Below the pieces are notes generated by a model. It was not told where the DNA came from. It did not search any database and saw nothing but the letters and a program-made list of their open reading frames with translations. The translations under genes were made by a program, and so were the position numbers. Shown here piece by piece: positions 18,158-26,472 of a stretch of 64,000 bases of DNA. The stretch is from Auraticoccus cholistanensis (GTDB taxonomy: Bacteria > Actinomycetota > Actinomycetes > Propionibacteriales > Propionibacteriaceae), in assembly GCF_009742705.1 (NCBI RefSeq), contig NZ_WPCU01000005.1, positions 609,187 through 673,186 of the forward strand, written 5' to 3'. The stretch's first letter is position 1; every line of letters starts with the position of its first letter.

Positions 18158-19186
18158 TCACCCGGTCGGGTGCAGGTCCTCCACGCGGACCGGGCCGGTG
18201 GAGCGTCGCACCACCAGCTCGGGCCGCAGCACGGTGTCGTCCCCCGCGGCGGCGCCGTCCAGGCGGGCGAGCAGCCGGGCGACCGCCCGCTCCCCGACCT
18301 GGCGGAAGTCCTGGCGGACGGTGGTCAACGGCGGTGCGGCGAAGGCGGACTCGGGCAGGTCGTCGAAGCCCGCCACGCTGACGTCCTCCGGCACCCGGCG
18401 CCCGGCCTCCCGCAAGCCGGCCAGCACCCCCAGCGCGGTCTGGTCGTTGGCGCAGAACACCGCGGTCACGTCCGGCGGCAGCTCGGCGGCGGCGGCGTGG
18501 CCCCGCTCGGCGGTCCAGTCCCCCGCCACGACGGTGGCCGGCTCCAGCCCGGCCGCGGTCAGCGCCTCCGCCCAGCCGCGACGACGGGCGTCGGACTCGA
18601 AGTAGCCGGGTGGGCCGCTGACGTGGGCCACCCTGCGGTGCCCGAGCTGGAGCAGGTACTCGCACACCAGCCGGGCCCCGAGCTGCTGGTCGACCCCCAC
18701 CCACTCCGCGCGGCCGGCGCTGACCGACTGCAGGGCGACCACCGGCAGCTCGACGCGACGCTGGCTGACGGCGGCCTCGATCTCGGGGTGCGGGGCGATC
18801 ACGACGAGTCCGTCCACGCCCTGGTCCAGCAGCAGGTCGAGGGCGGCCAGCGTGGAGGCGCGGTCGACCGCGGCGGTCGTGCTCAGCGCGAAGTAGCCGG
18901 CCGCCCGGGCGGAGGCCTCCACGGCCTGCACGCTGCTGGTGGCGCCGTACTGGGTCACCTCGGGGGCCAGCACGCCGATGGTGCGCGAGCGTCGCGTCAC
19001 CAGCGTCCGCGCCGCCCGGTTGCGCCGGTAGCCCAGCCGCTCGATCTCGGCCAGCACCTTCTGCCGGGTCTCGGGGCGGACGGACGGCTGCTGGTTGACC
19101 ACCCGGGACACGGTCTGGTGCGACACCGCGGCCGCCGCCGCGACGTCGTGCATGGTGGGACCACCGCCCGGGCGCCGACTGGCCAT
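18158..19186 (-). CDS. LacI-family regulator, probable arabinose operon repressor
   Basis: A 342-residue LacI-type repressor with helix-turn-helix TMHDVAAAAAVSHQTVSRVVN (residues ~11-31), hinge ARTLVTRRSRTIGVLAPE, and effector domain with DVTAVFCANDQTALGVL and VSVAGFDDLPES. ATG 19186 is preceded by GAGGAGGCAG. It lies directly upstream of araB on the same strand with 53 bp between; the gap holds a LacI-like palindrome. An AraR-like role sensing arabinose or ribulose is inferred from position only. The Firmicute AraR has a GntR-type DNA-binding domain and differs. Confidence 0.88.
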   Translation of the reverse strand: MASRRPGGGPTMHDVAAAAAVSHQTVSRVVNQQPSVRPETRQKVLAEIERLGYRRNRAARTLVTRRSRTIGVLAPEVTQYGATSSVQAVEASARAAGYFALSTTAAVDRASTLAALDLLLDQGVDGLVVIAPHPEIEAAVSQRRVELPVVALQSVSAGRAEWVGVDQQLGARLVCEYLLQLGHRRVAHVSGPPGYFESDARRRGWAEALTAAGLEPATVVAGDWTAERGHAAAAELPPDVTAVFCANDQTALGVLAGLREAGRRVPEDVSVAGFDDLPESAFAAPPLTTVRQDFRQVGERAVARLLARLDGAAAGDDTVLRPELVVRRSTGPVRVEDLHPTG

Positions 19187-19254
19187 CTGCCTCCTCGTCG
19201 CGGCTCAGGCTAGCGGTCCGCCCCACGCCCGGCCACAGCCGCGGCGCGACGTCC

Positions 19255-20709
19255 TCAGGCCGGCGGCAGCTGGCCGGTCACGGCCCCCTGCGGCGCGATC
19301 GTGCCGGCGTCCTCCACCTCCGGGGCGGGCGACGTGCCGACCTCGTCGGCCCCCGCGCCCTCCGGCGCCGCCGCGGCGTGGGCCCGCGACAGCCGCCGGT
19401 ACCACGGGCTGACCAGGGCGAGCAGCGTGGCCAGCAGGCCCAGCACCCCGCAGGCCACGAACACCAGCGCGATGCCGCGGTCCTGACCCGTGCCGAACAC
19501 GGGGCCGAGCACACGGGCGCCGCTGCCGTCGGTCATCCAGGGGATGACCGCGAACTCGGTGATCGGGCCGATCAGGAAGGCGGTCAGCGGCGAGGCGGCC
19601 TGCTCCACGCTCTGCGCGAAGCCGAACACCCGGCCCTGCCGGTGGTAGGGCACCACCCGCTGCAGCACCGTCTGCTCCGCGGCCTCGGCGAAGGGCATCA
19701 GCAGCATGTAGACGAACATGGCCAGCGACAGCGCGAGGATCGAGGAGCGCAGCGGGAACAGGCACGTCAGCGTCCACAGCACCAGGTTGACCAGCAGCAG
19801 GATCCGCACCGGGTTGCTGCCCAGCCCGATCCGGGCGACCAGCAGGCCGCCGAGGATGACGCCGGTGCTCAGCCCGCCCCAGAGCAGACCCCACACCTCC
19901 ACCGAGACCAGCGACAGCCCGTAGGCGTCCATCAGCGCCATGAAGGCCCCGCCCAGGAAGTTGTTGAAGCACGAGAAGGCGATCAGCGCCGGCAACCCCG
20001 GCACCGAGCGGACGACGCGGAGCGTGCCGCGCAGGTCGACGCCGCCCGGGTCGTCGGCGGCGGTCGTGACCACCCGCTCCTCCTCGACCCGCACGACGGC
20101 CAGGTGCACCAGGGCTGCGCCGAGCACCCCGAGCGCCAGCAGCAGCGCGTAGTACATCCCGCCGGCGGCGACCAGCAGACCGCTGATCACCGAGGTGACC
20201 AGGAACGACACCCCGGTGGTGGTGCCCACCAGCCCGTTCGCCCGGTCACGGCGGTCCTCGGGGATCAGCAGGGTGACCAGGGTCGGCATGGCGATGGTGC
20301 GCAGGTTGCCCGCGATGACCCCCAGCATCACCACGACCACGAAGACCCACAGCAGCGCGCTCGCCGGGTCGGTGAAGGCGCCGGCGGGCGCGGTGACGTA
20401 GAGCACCAGCGCCACCGCGTAGAACAGGATCGACACCACCGTCGACAGCCGCAGCACGCTCAGCTTGCGGTGGTGGTCCACCACGCTGCCGAACCACACC
20501 CCGGTGCCGGCGGTGGCCAGCACGAAGATGCCCGCGATCATCCCGGTGGCGAAGACGGACCGGGTCTCGATGAAGATCCAGAAGGTGATGGCGAACCAGA
20601 TGGTGAAGTTCATCACCGCCACCACCAGGGTGTTGAGCAGCAGGTGCACGAAGGTGCGCCCGCTGCCGTGGCGCAGGTCGAGCCGCGGTGCGCTCGCGTG
20701 GTCGGACAT
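19255..20709 (-). CDS. MFS transporter with long C-terminal tail
   Basis: A 484-residue membrane protein with about 12 helices. Its charged loop VVDHHRKLSVLRLSTV after the second helices and the internal PYHRQGRVFGFAQSVEQ place it nearer DHA3/macrolide-efflux-type exporters than sugar symporters. The last ~45 residues are an Ala/Glu-rich cytoplasmic tail. ATG 20709 has a GGAGGGG site. It is on the same strand as, and 68 bp upstream of, the LacI-ara genes, so read-through is possible. Whether it moves arabinosides, a drug or something else cannot be decided from sequence. Confidence 0.82.
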   Translation of the reverse strand: MSDHASAPRLDLRHGSGRTFVHLLLNTLVVAVMNFTIWFAITFWIFIETRSVFATGMIAGIFVLATAGTGVWFGSVVDHHRKLSVLRLSTVVSILFYAVALVLYVTAPAGAFTDPASALLWVFVVVVMLGVIAGNLRTIAMPTLVTLLIPEDRRDRANGLVGTTTGVSFLVTSVISGLLVAAGGMYYALLLALGVLGAALVHLAVVRVEEERVVTTAADDPGGVDLRGTLRVVRSVPGLPALIAFSCFNNFLGGAFMALMDAYGLSLVSVEVWGLLWGGLSTGVILGGLLVARIGLGSNPVRILLLVNLVLWTLTCLFPLRSSILALSLAMFVYMLLMPFAEAAEQTVLQRVVPYHRQGRVFGFAQSVEQAASPLTAFLIGPITEFAVIPWMTDGSGARVLGPVFGTGQDRGIALVFVACGVLGLLATLLALVSPWYRRLSRAHAAAAPEGAGADEVGTSPAPEVEDAGTIAPQGAVTGQLPPA

Positions 20710-20867
20710 CGGTCCCCCTCCAGCTCTCGGTGAGCACGTCGAAGGTCTGACCCCGCCCACCGCTGGAACTCATCGTGGACCAGCCCACCGACAGTTCTCC
20801 TGCTGATTTCCCGCTCCCGTCCGGACGGCGCACCCGGGCGTCGGGGCGGTGTGCTTGGGTGTGGTCC

Positions 20868-22151
20868 ATGCCCGCCGCACCCGCCGTCCCGCCCCCGCTG
20901 CCGATCAGCGAGCACACCCTGGCCAACGGGCTGCGGCTGGTGGTGAGCCCGGACCACGCCGTCCCCTCGGTCACGGTGAACCTCTGGTACGACGTCGGGT
21001 CCCGCCACGAGCAGCCGGGCCGCAGCGGCTTCGCGCACCTCTTCGAGCACGTGATGTTCCAGGGCTCCACCCACGTGGCCCGCAGCCAGCACATCGCGCT
21101 GGTCCAGGGCTGCGGCGGCACCGCGAACGCCACCACCTGGTTCGACCGGACGAACTACTTCGAGACCGTCCCGGTCGGTGCGCTGGAGCTCGCGCTGTGG
21201 CTCGAGGCCGACCGGCTGGGTGGGCTGCTGGACGCCCTCACCCAGGCCAGCCTGGACAACCAGCGCGAGGTGGTGAAGGAGGAGAAGCGGCAGCGCTACG
21301 ACAACGTGCCCTACGGCGACGTGCTGCAGCGCGTGGTCGAGCTGACCTTCCCCGCCGACCACCCCTACGGCCACACCACCATCGGGTCGATGGACGACCT
21401 CGACGCCGCCTCGCTCGACGACGTGCGCGAGTTCTTCCGCGCCCACTACCTGCCCAGCAACGCCGTGCTCAGCGTGGTCGGCGACGTCGGGGTGGAGCGG
21501 GCCACGGAGCTGGTCGAGCGCGAGTTCGGCCCGCTGACCGACCGGGTGCGCCCGGACGTCCCCGACCCGGCCCCGCTGCCGCCGCTGACCGGCTCGCCGC
21601 GCGACGAGGTGCGGGCGGCGGTGCCCAGCGACGCCGTCCACCTGTCCTGGCGCCTCCCGGCGCTGGACCAGGACGAGTTCGACGCCCTCGACGTGGCGCT
21701 GGGGGTGCTCGGCGACGGCCAGTCGGCCCGGCTGCACCGCCGGCTGGTCCGCACCGAGCTGGCCGAGGCCGCCGGCGCCTCGAGCCTGGGGCTGATCGGC
21801 GGCAACTCGATCGGCATCGTCTCCGGCCGCGCCCGCGACGGCGTGCCCGTCGAGCGGGTGGAGTCCACCCTGCTGGCCGAGGTGGCCCGGCTGGGCGCCG
21901 AGGGTCCCACCGAGGAGGAGGTGGACCGGGTCGTCGCCCAGTTCGAACGCTCGTGGCTGCAGTCGCTGTCGCGGATCGACAGCCGGGCCGACCAGCTCAG
22001 CCGGGCCGCCACCCTGCTCGACGACCCGGCCCGGGTGAACGAGCGCATCACCGAGGTCCGCGCCGTCACCCCCGAGCAGGTCCGCGACGCCGCCGCGCGC
22101 TGGCTCTCCCCCACCTCCTGCGGCACCCTCGTCCACGTCCAGGAGGCCTGA
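20868..22151 (+). CDS. M16-family zinc peptidase, catalytic subunit
   Basis: A 427-residue protease of the pitrilysin/processing-peptidase family. The inverted zinc motif HLFEH is at residues 57-61 (His57, Glu60, His61), with the downstream glutamate ligand in NQREVVKEEKRQRYD. VTVNLWYDVGSRHE and GSTHVARSQHIALV are typical. ATG 20868 is used; an in-frame ATG at 20775 would add an unlikely Arg-rich segment. It overlaps the next gene by one base, and that gene encodes the non-catalytic partner, as in bacterial heterodimeric M16B peptidases. Cytoplasmic; substrate peptides unknown. Confidence 0.9.
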   Translation: MPAAPAVPPPLPISEHTLANGLRLVVSPDHAVPSVTVNLWYDVGSRHEQPGRSGFAHLFEHVMFQGSTHVARSQHIALVQGCGGTANATTWFDRTNYFETVPVGALELALWLEADRLGGLLDALTQASLDNQREVVKEEKRQRYDNVPYGDVLQRVVELTFPADHPYGHTTIGSMDDLDAASLDDVREFFRAHYLPSNAVLSVVGDVGVERATELVEREFGPLTDRVRPDVPDPAPLPPLTGSPRDEVRAAVPSDAVHLSWRLPALDQDEFDALDVALGVLGDGQSARLHRRLVRTELAEAAGASSLGLIGGNSIGIVSGRARDGVPVERVESTLLAEVARLGAEGPTEEEVDRVVAQFERSWLQSLSRIDSRADQLSRAATLLDDPARVNERITEVRAVTPEQVRDAAARWLSPTSCGTLVHVQEA

Positions 22152-23530
22152 TGACCCCGCGCCGCCCCCGTCCCCGGGCGTCCCTGCAGCCGCTGTCCCA
22201 CGCCGCCACCGCTCCCGCGGTGGCGCCGCCGCCGCGCTGGCGCTTCCCGCAGCCCACCTCCGCCGCCCGGCTGGGCAACGGTCTGGACGTGCTGTGGTAC
22301 CGGCTCCCCGGCCAGCACGTGCTGGCCGCCACGCTCGTGCTCGACCTGCCCCTCAGCCGCGAGCCGCGCGACCTGGAGGGGCTGGCCACCATCACCGCCC
22401 GCGTCCTCGACGAGGGCACCGTCGACCACCCCGGTGAGCAGTTCGCCGAGCGGCTGGAGGCCGTGGGCGCCGCGATGGGCATCCACGTGTCGCTGAGCGG
22501 GCAGCAGGTGATGCTCGACGTCCCGGTCACCCGGGTCGCCGAGGCGCTGCCGCTGCTGGCCGAGGCCGTCCGTCGGCCCCGGCTGGAGGCCGCGGACGTG
22601 GAGCGCCACGTGGCGCTGCGGCTGGCCGAGATCGAGCAGCTGGAGGCCAACTCCGCCCAGACCGCCAACCGGTGGCTGCGTCGCCAGCTGTGGACGCCCG
22701 ACTCACGGGCCAGCCGGATGAACGGCGGCGAGCCGGACACGGTGGCCCGGATCACCCCGGTCGAGGTGGCCGCCTTCCACGCCGGGCAGCTCGGCCCGAC
22801 CGGCGCCACGCTGGTGCTGGCCGGCGACCTGGCCGAGGACCCCCTCGACCTGGTGGCGGACGCGTTCGCCGGGTGGCAGGCCAACCCCGCGGGACCGGAG
22901 CTCGCACGTCCCGAGCCCGCCCCGCCGAGCGTGCTGCTGGTGGACCGTCCCGGCGCCGTGCAGGCCGACGTGCGGCTGGCCGGTCCGGGCACCGACCGCC
23001 ACGACCCCCGCTGGCCGGCGCTGCTGGTCGGCACCACCGCGGTCGGCGGGTCCTTCCTCAGCCGGCTGAACCGGGTGCTGCGCGAGGAGCGCGGCTGGAC
23101 GTACGGCGTCCACCTCAACCTGACCCCGCACCGCGACGGCGGCTCCTGGGCCGTCTCGGGCTCGTTCCGCACCGAGGTGGTCGGGGCGGCGCTGGCCGAG
23201 GCGCGGTCCCTGCTCGACCTCGGCGCCGAACCGCTGACGGCGGCCGAGACCGAGGCGGCGGTGCACCAGCTCACCGGCACGCTGCCGCTGCGCGCCGCCA
23301 CCGCCGAGGGCGTGGTGGACCAGGTGGCCTCGCACCTGCTGGCCGGGCTGCCCGCCGACCACGCGGACCAGCTGCTGGCCGACGTCCGCCAGGTGGGGCC
23401 CGAGGCCGCCACGGCCGCGTACACCGAGGTCGTCGACCCCGCCGCGCCGACCGTGGTCGTCGTCGGCGACGCCGGCGCCCTGGAGCCGGCGCTCGAGCAG
23501 GCCGGCTTCCCGGTCACCGAGAGGCGCTGA
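22151..23530 (+). CDS. M16-family peptidase, non-catalytic partner subunit
   Basis: A 459-residue M16 homologue with no HxxEH motif (the corresponding region reads LEGLATITARVLDEG). It retains the conserved arginine and tyrosine of the partner subunit in RGWTYGVHLNL, which help bind substrate across the chamber. It starts in the TGATG overlap with the catalytic subunit gene, so 1:1 production is expected. Its 3' end overlaps the convergent TetR gene by 17 bp. The Pro/Ala-rich first 35 residues are probably unstructured. Confidence 0.88.
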   Translation: MTPRRPRPRASLQPLSHAATAPAVAPPPRWRFPQPTSAARLGNGLDVLWYRLPGQHVLAATLVLDLPLSREPRDLEGLATITARVLDEGTVDHPGEQFAERLEAVGAAMGIHVSLSGQQVMLDVPVTRVAEALPLLAEAVRRPRLEAADVERHVALRLAEIEQLEANSAQTANRWLRRQLWTPDSRASRMNGGEPDTVARITPVEVAAFHAGQLGPTGATLVLAGDLAEDPLDLVADAFAGWQANPAGPELARPEPAPPSVLLVDRPGAVQADVRLAGPGTDRHDPRWPALLVGTTAVGGSFLSRLNRVLREERGWTYGVHLNLTPHRDGGSWAVSGSFRTEVVGAALAEARSLLDLGAEPLTAAETEAAVHQLTGTLPLRAATAEGVVDQVASHLLAGLPADHADQLLADVRQVGPEAATAAYTEVVDPAAPTVVVVGDAGALEPALEQAGFPVTERR

Positions 23531-24083
23531 GGGCCGCCAGCCGGACGGCGATCCCGTCCACCACGAGGTCGAGCCCCAGCGCGAAGTCCGAGCGGTCGGT
23601 GGGGGCGTCGGCGATGGCCCCGGCGCTGCCGGCCTGCAGCTGGGCCTGCTCGTCGGCGGCGTGGCCGAAGACGAAGTGCAGCAGGGTGCCGGCCGCGACC
23701 CGGGCCAGTCCGGGGTCGCAGCCGGCGTCGAGCAGCACCGCGGTCAGCTCCTCGCCCGGACGTCGGGCGCCGAGGCCGAAGGCGTGCACGGTCGCCACCA
23801 CCTCCGCGCCGTCGCGGACCGCCAGCACCGCGTCGCGCAGCTCGCTGCACACCGCCCGCACCCGCCCCGCCCAGTCCGCCGGCCGCGGCCGGACCGGCCC
23901 GCGGACCAGGATCTCCTCGGCGACCGCCGCGAGCAGCGCCTGCTTGCTGGCGAAGTGGTGGTACAGCGCGCTGGGCTGCACCCCCAGCTCGCCGGCGAGC
24001 CGGCGCACCGACAGGTCGGCCAGGCCGTAGCGGTCGAGCACGGCGATCGCCTGCTCGACCACGTCGCTGCGGCGGTGTGGCAC
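23514..24083 (-). CDS. bioQ: TetR-family repressor, probable biotin regulator BioQ
   Basis: A 189-residue repressor. The DNA-binding domain (residues ~5-50) contains LSVRRLAGELGVQPSALYHHFASKQALL, followed by a TetR_C-type ligand domain. It is divergent from bioY-bioM-bioN, and the shared gap has a TGAAC-N3-GTTCA palindrome. That matches the known actinobacterial BioQ box (TGAAC-N3-GTTAC type), which is the main reason for the name. The start is GTG 24083 with GGAAGGA about 9 nt upstream. It likely represses biotin uptake and possibly itself; how BioQ senses biotin status is not evident from sequence. Confidence 0.8.
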   Translation of the reverse strand: MPHRRSDVVEQAIAVLDRYGLADLSVRRLAGELGVQPSALYHHFASKQALLAAVAEEILVRGPVRPRPADWAGRVRAVCSELRDAVLAVRDGAEVVATVHAFGLGARRPGEELTAVLLDAGCDPGLARVAAGTLLHFVFGHAADEQAQLQAGSAGAIADAPTDRSDFALGLDLVVDGIAVRLAALSASR

Positions 24084-24121
24084 CTCGCCCGTCCTTCCCT
24101 CGCCGGTGCGGTCGCCACCGG

Positions 24122-24150
24122 TTGACGGCGACCGGGCGCCAGCCTAACCT
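24122..24150 (+). promoter_or_regulatory. bioY promoter
   Basis: TTGACG at 24122-24127, a 17-bp spacer and TAACCT at 24145-24150. On the opposite strand TAGGCT (24141-24146) overlaps it and could be the -10 of the TetR gene, so one repressor site can control both directions. Confidence 0.65.
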
Positions 24151-24162
24151 GAACGCCGTTCA
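24150..24162. promoter_or_regulatory. BioQ box 1 (perfect TGAAC-N3-GTTCA palindrome)
   Basis: TGAACGCCGTTCA is a perfect 5-3-5 inverted repeat starting on the last base of the bioY -10 box. It agrees with the BioQ operator known from other Actinobacteria. Confidence 0.78.
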
Positions 24163-24164
24163 CC

Positions 24165-24177
24165 TGACCACCGTTCA
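24165..24177. promoter_or_regulatory. BioQ box 2 (degenerate)
   Basis: TGACCACCGTTCA repeats the first box 15 bp further on, with one half-site intact and one base changed in the other. Two boxes on nearly the same helix face would allow cooperative binding. Confidence 0.55.
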
Positions 24178-24201
24178 GGTCCGCCCGCAGACAGGACAAC
24201 C

Positions 24202-24822
24202 ATGGACGCACCGACCGACCGCCGGGCCCGCACCCCGCGCAGCACCGGCACCGACCTCGCCCTGGTCGCCGGCTTCGCCGCCATCATCGCCGTCTGCGCG
24301 CTGCTGCCGGCGATCAAGCTGGCCGGACCCGTCCCGATCACCCTGCAGACCTTCGGGGTGCTGCTGAGCGGCGCCGTCCTCGGCGCCCGCCGCGGGCTGC
24401 TGGCGGTGCTGCTCTACCTGGCGGTCGGGGCGGCGGGGCTGCCGGTGTTCTCGGGCGGGGCCGCGGGGCTGGGCGTGCTGGCCGGTCCGACCGCCGGCTA
24501 CCTGGTCGGCTTCCCGGTGGCCGCCGCGCTGTGCGGCCTGCTGGTCGAGCGGCTGCCGCGACGGCTGGTCCGCCAGAGCGTGCCGGCCATCTTCGCCGCC
24601 GGGCTCCTCAGCAGCGCCGTCGCCATCCACACCCTCGGCATGGCCGGGCTGGTGTGGCGGGCCGGCATGACGTGGTCGCAGGCCTTCGGCGTCGACGCCG
24701 CGTTCTGGATCGGCGACGTCGTGAAGAACGTCGCCATGGCGGTGGTGGCCACCGCCGTCCACCGGGCCTTCCCTGACCTGCTGGCCCGCCGTGCTCCGGC
24801 GCGGCAGCCGCAGCCCGCGTGA
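24202..24822 (+). CDS. bioY: Biotin transporter substrate-binding subunit BioY
   Basis: A 206-residue membrane protein (about 6 helices) that binds biotin in an energy-coupling-factor importer. GPVPITLQTFGVLLSGAVLGARRGLL and LPVFSGGAAGLGVLAGPTAGYLVGFP are hallmark BioY motifs. ATG 24202 has an ACAGGAC site. First gene of bioY-bioM-bioN, which overlap by 4 bp each, under the BioQ-type operator. The dedicated bioM/bioN partners suggest a stand-alone biotin ECF system. No biotin synthesis gene is in the window. Confidence 0.95.
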   Translation: MDAPTDRRARTPRSTGTDLALVAGFAAIIAVCALLPAIKLAGPVPITLQTFGVLLSGAVLGARRGLLAVLLYLAVGAAGLPVFSGGAAGLGVLAGPTAGYLVGFPVAAALCGLLVERLPRRLVRQSVPAIFAAGLLSSAVAIHTLGMAGLVWRAGMTWSQAFGVDAAFWIGDVVKNVAMAVVATAVHRAFPDLLARRAPARQPQPA

Positions 24823-25523
24823 GCCGCATCGAGCTGGACCGGGCCGCCGTCCGTCGCGAGGCGGTCACCGCCGACGGCGCGGAGTCGGAGGTGGTCGTGC
24901 TGCACGAGACCACCCTGACCCTCACCGAGCGGCGGGTGGCCCTGGTGGGGGCCAACGGCTCGGGCAAGTCGACCCTGGCCCGGCTGGTCAACGGGCTGGT
25001 GGTCCCCAGCAGCGGGCGGGTGCTGGTCGACGGGCTCGACGTCGCCCGCTCCGGCGCCGAGGTGCGCCGTCGGGTGGGTTTCGTCTTCACCGACCCGGCC
25101 GCCCAGCTGGTGATGCCCACCGCGGCCGAGGACGTGGCGCTGTCGCTGCGGCACCGCCACCGGGACCGGCGCGAACGACGCGCCGCCGCGCTCTCCGTGC
25201 TGGAGGCCCACGGTCTGGCCGGGCTGGCCGACCGGAGCGTGCACACCCTCTCCGGCGGGCAGCGCCAGCTGCTGGCCCTGGCCGGCGTGCTGGCCACCGA
25301 GCCGAGCGTGCTGGTGGCCGACGAGCCGACCACCCTGCTCGACCTGGCCAACAGCCGGCGGGTCGGCGACCTGCTGCTCGCGCTCCCCCAGCAGCTGCTG
25401 CTCATCACCCACGACCTGGAGCTGGCCGGCCGCTGCGAGCGGGCGCTGCTGGTGGACCACGGCCGGGTGGTGGCCGACGGCCCGGCCGCCGACGTGGTGG
25501 ACCACTACCGGGCGACCGCGTGA
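24819..25523 (+). CDS. bioM: ECF-transporter ATPase BioM
   Basis: A 234-residue ABC ATPase powering biotin uptake. Walker A GANGSGKST, signature LSGGQRQLLAL, Walker B VLVADEPTTLLD and switch histidine in LLITHDLELA are all intact. The GTG start overlaps the bioY stop by 4 bp. It is shorter than many importer ATPases (no C-terminal extension), as is usual for EcfA proteins. It would work as a dimer with the BioN scaffold in the membrane. Confidence 0.92.
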   Translation: MSRIELDRAAVRREAVTADGAESEVVVLHETTLTLTERRVALVGANGSGKSTLARLVNGLVVPSSGRVLVDGLDVARSGAEVRRRVGFVFTDPAAQLVMPTAAEDVALSLRHRHRDRRERRAAALSVLEAHGLAGLADRSVHTLSGGQRQLLALAGVLATEPSVLVADEPTTLLDLANSRRVGDLLLALPQQLLLITHDLELAGRCERALLVDHGRVVADGPAADVVDHYRATA

Positions 25524-26146
25524 GCGCCGGGCTGCTGGGGCTGCACCGGCCGGGGAGCACCTGGCTGCACCGCACGCCGCCGGGTGCCAAGCTGGCGGGT
25601 CTGGCGCTGCTGGGGACGAGCTCGGTGCTGCTGCGGGGTCCGGCGGCCGCGCTCGCCCTGCTCGCCCTGGCCGGGCTGCTGGTGGTGTGCTCGCGGATGG
25701 GCGTCCGCTCGCTGCTGCGCTCGCTGCGCCGGCTGCTGCTGGTGGTGGTCCTGCTCGGCGGGTGGCAGCTGTGGCAGCAGGGCGCCGCGCGGGCGGTGGA
25801 GTCGGTGGCCGAGCTGGTCGCCCTCGTGCTGCTGGCCACGGTGCTGACGGTCACCACGCCGGTCGACGCCCTGCTGCAGACGCTGACCCGCCTGCTGCGC
25901 CCGCTGCGCCCGCTGGGCGTGGACGCCGACCAGGTGGCGCTGGCCTTCACGCTGGTGCTGCGCGCCGTCCCGGCCACGATGGAGATCGCCGAGGAGACCC
26001 GTCAGGCGGCCCTGGCCCGCGGGCTGCAGCGCGACCCCCGCGCCCGCCTGGTCCCCCTGGTCCTCCGCGTCGTCGGCCGCGCCCGGGCCACCGGCGAGGC
26101 CCTGCACGCCCGGGGCATCGGCGACCAGCCCGGGCCCGGGCGGTAG
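25520..26146 (+). CDS. bioN: ECF-transporter transmembrane coupling protein BioN (EcfT)
   Basis: A 208-residue membrane protein with 4-5 hydrophobic helices. The cytoplasmic Ala-Arg-Gly motifs of EcfT proteins, which dock the ATPases, are present in ARGLQRDP and ARGIGDQ. The N-terminal HRPGSTWLHRTPPGAKL is also typical. The GTG start overlaps the bioM stop by 4 bp (GTGA). It closes the biotin uptake operon; 326 bp of repeat-containing non-coding DNA follow. Confidence 0.9.
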   Translation: MSAGLLGLHRPGSTWLHRTPPGAKLAGLALLGTSSVLLRGPAAALALLALAGLLVVCSRMGVRSLLRSLRRLLLVVVLLGGWQLWQQGAARAVESVAELVALVLLATVLTVTTPVDALLQTLTRLLRPLRPLGVDADQVALAFTLVLRAVPATMEIAEETRQAALARGLQRDPRARLVPLVLRVVGRARATGEALHARGIGDQPGPGR

Positions 26147-26184
26147 GCCCCGCCGCGGGACCGCGGCCGCAGCTCAGCCGTCGA

Positions 26185-26269
26185 GGTCCCGGAGGTGGTC
26201 CGGTCGCCGGGTGAGGGTCGTGGACCGGCCTGGCAGTCCTCGTGAGGGACGAACGAGACCGGTCGACCG
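26185..26269. repeat. Intergenic direct repeat, copy 1
   Basis: About 85 bp, nearly identical to a second copy 120 bp downstream. The shared cores are GTGAGGGTCGTGGA, GGCCTGGCAGTCC and CGTGAGGGACGAACGAG, with a few single-base changes and indels. GTCCTCGT ahead of GAGGGACGA and ACGAGACC makes an imperfect hairpin. No ORF with a ribosome-binding site covers it. Confidence 0.85.
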
Positions 26270-26304
26270 CTCGCGACCCGGCAGCGGCCGCACCCTGCCG
26301 CCAG

Positions 26305-26387
26305 GGTCCGGAGGTGGTCCGGGTCGCCGGGTGAGGGTCGTGGATGGGCCTGGCAGTCCCCGTGAGGGACGAACGAGGACCGGTTGA
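26305..26387. repeat. Intergenic direct repeat, copy 2
   Basis: Second copy of the element. Within it, GTCCCCGT and ACGAGGAC flank a 9-nt loop (one mismatch in 8 pairs), and GTCCC/GGGAC also pair around CGTGA. Its first 24 bp are the left arm of a long inverted repeat (26308-26331 with 26394-26417). Confidence 0.85.
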
Positions 26388-26417
26388 CCCGACCCCGGCG
26401 ACCCGGACCACCTCCGG
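26308..26417. repeat. 24-bp perfect inverted repeat enclosing repeat copy 2
   Basis: Positions 26308-26331 and 26394-26417 are perfect reverse complements over 24 bp, with 62 bp between. It could terminate both bioN and the convergent UPF0182 gene, but it is longer and more complex than the other terminators in the window. The whole gap 26147-26472 consists of these repeats plus a short CCGACCAC-rich stretch; I see nothing else in it. Confidence 0.8.
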
Positions 26418-26472
26418 GACCGCCCCGACCACCTACGACCGCCCCGACCAGCTCCGGAGCCGACCAGCGGGC

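Noticed and set aside
22151..23530. Second M16 gene as a broken pseudogene because it lacks HxxEH
   Set aside because: Full-length, tightly coupled to the catalytic subunit, and it retains the Arg/Tyr pair of natural non-catalytic partners.
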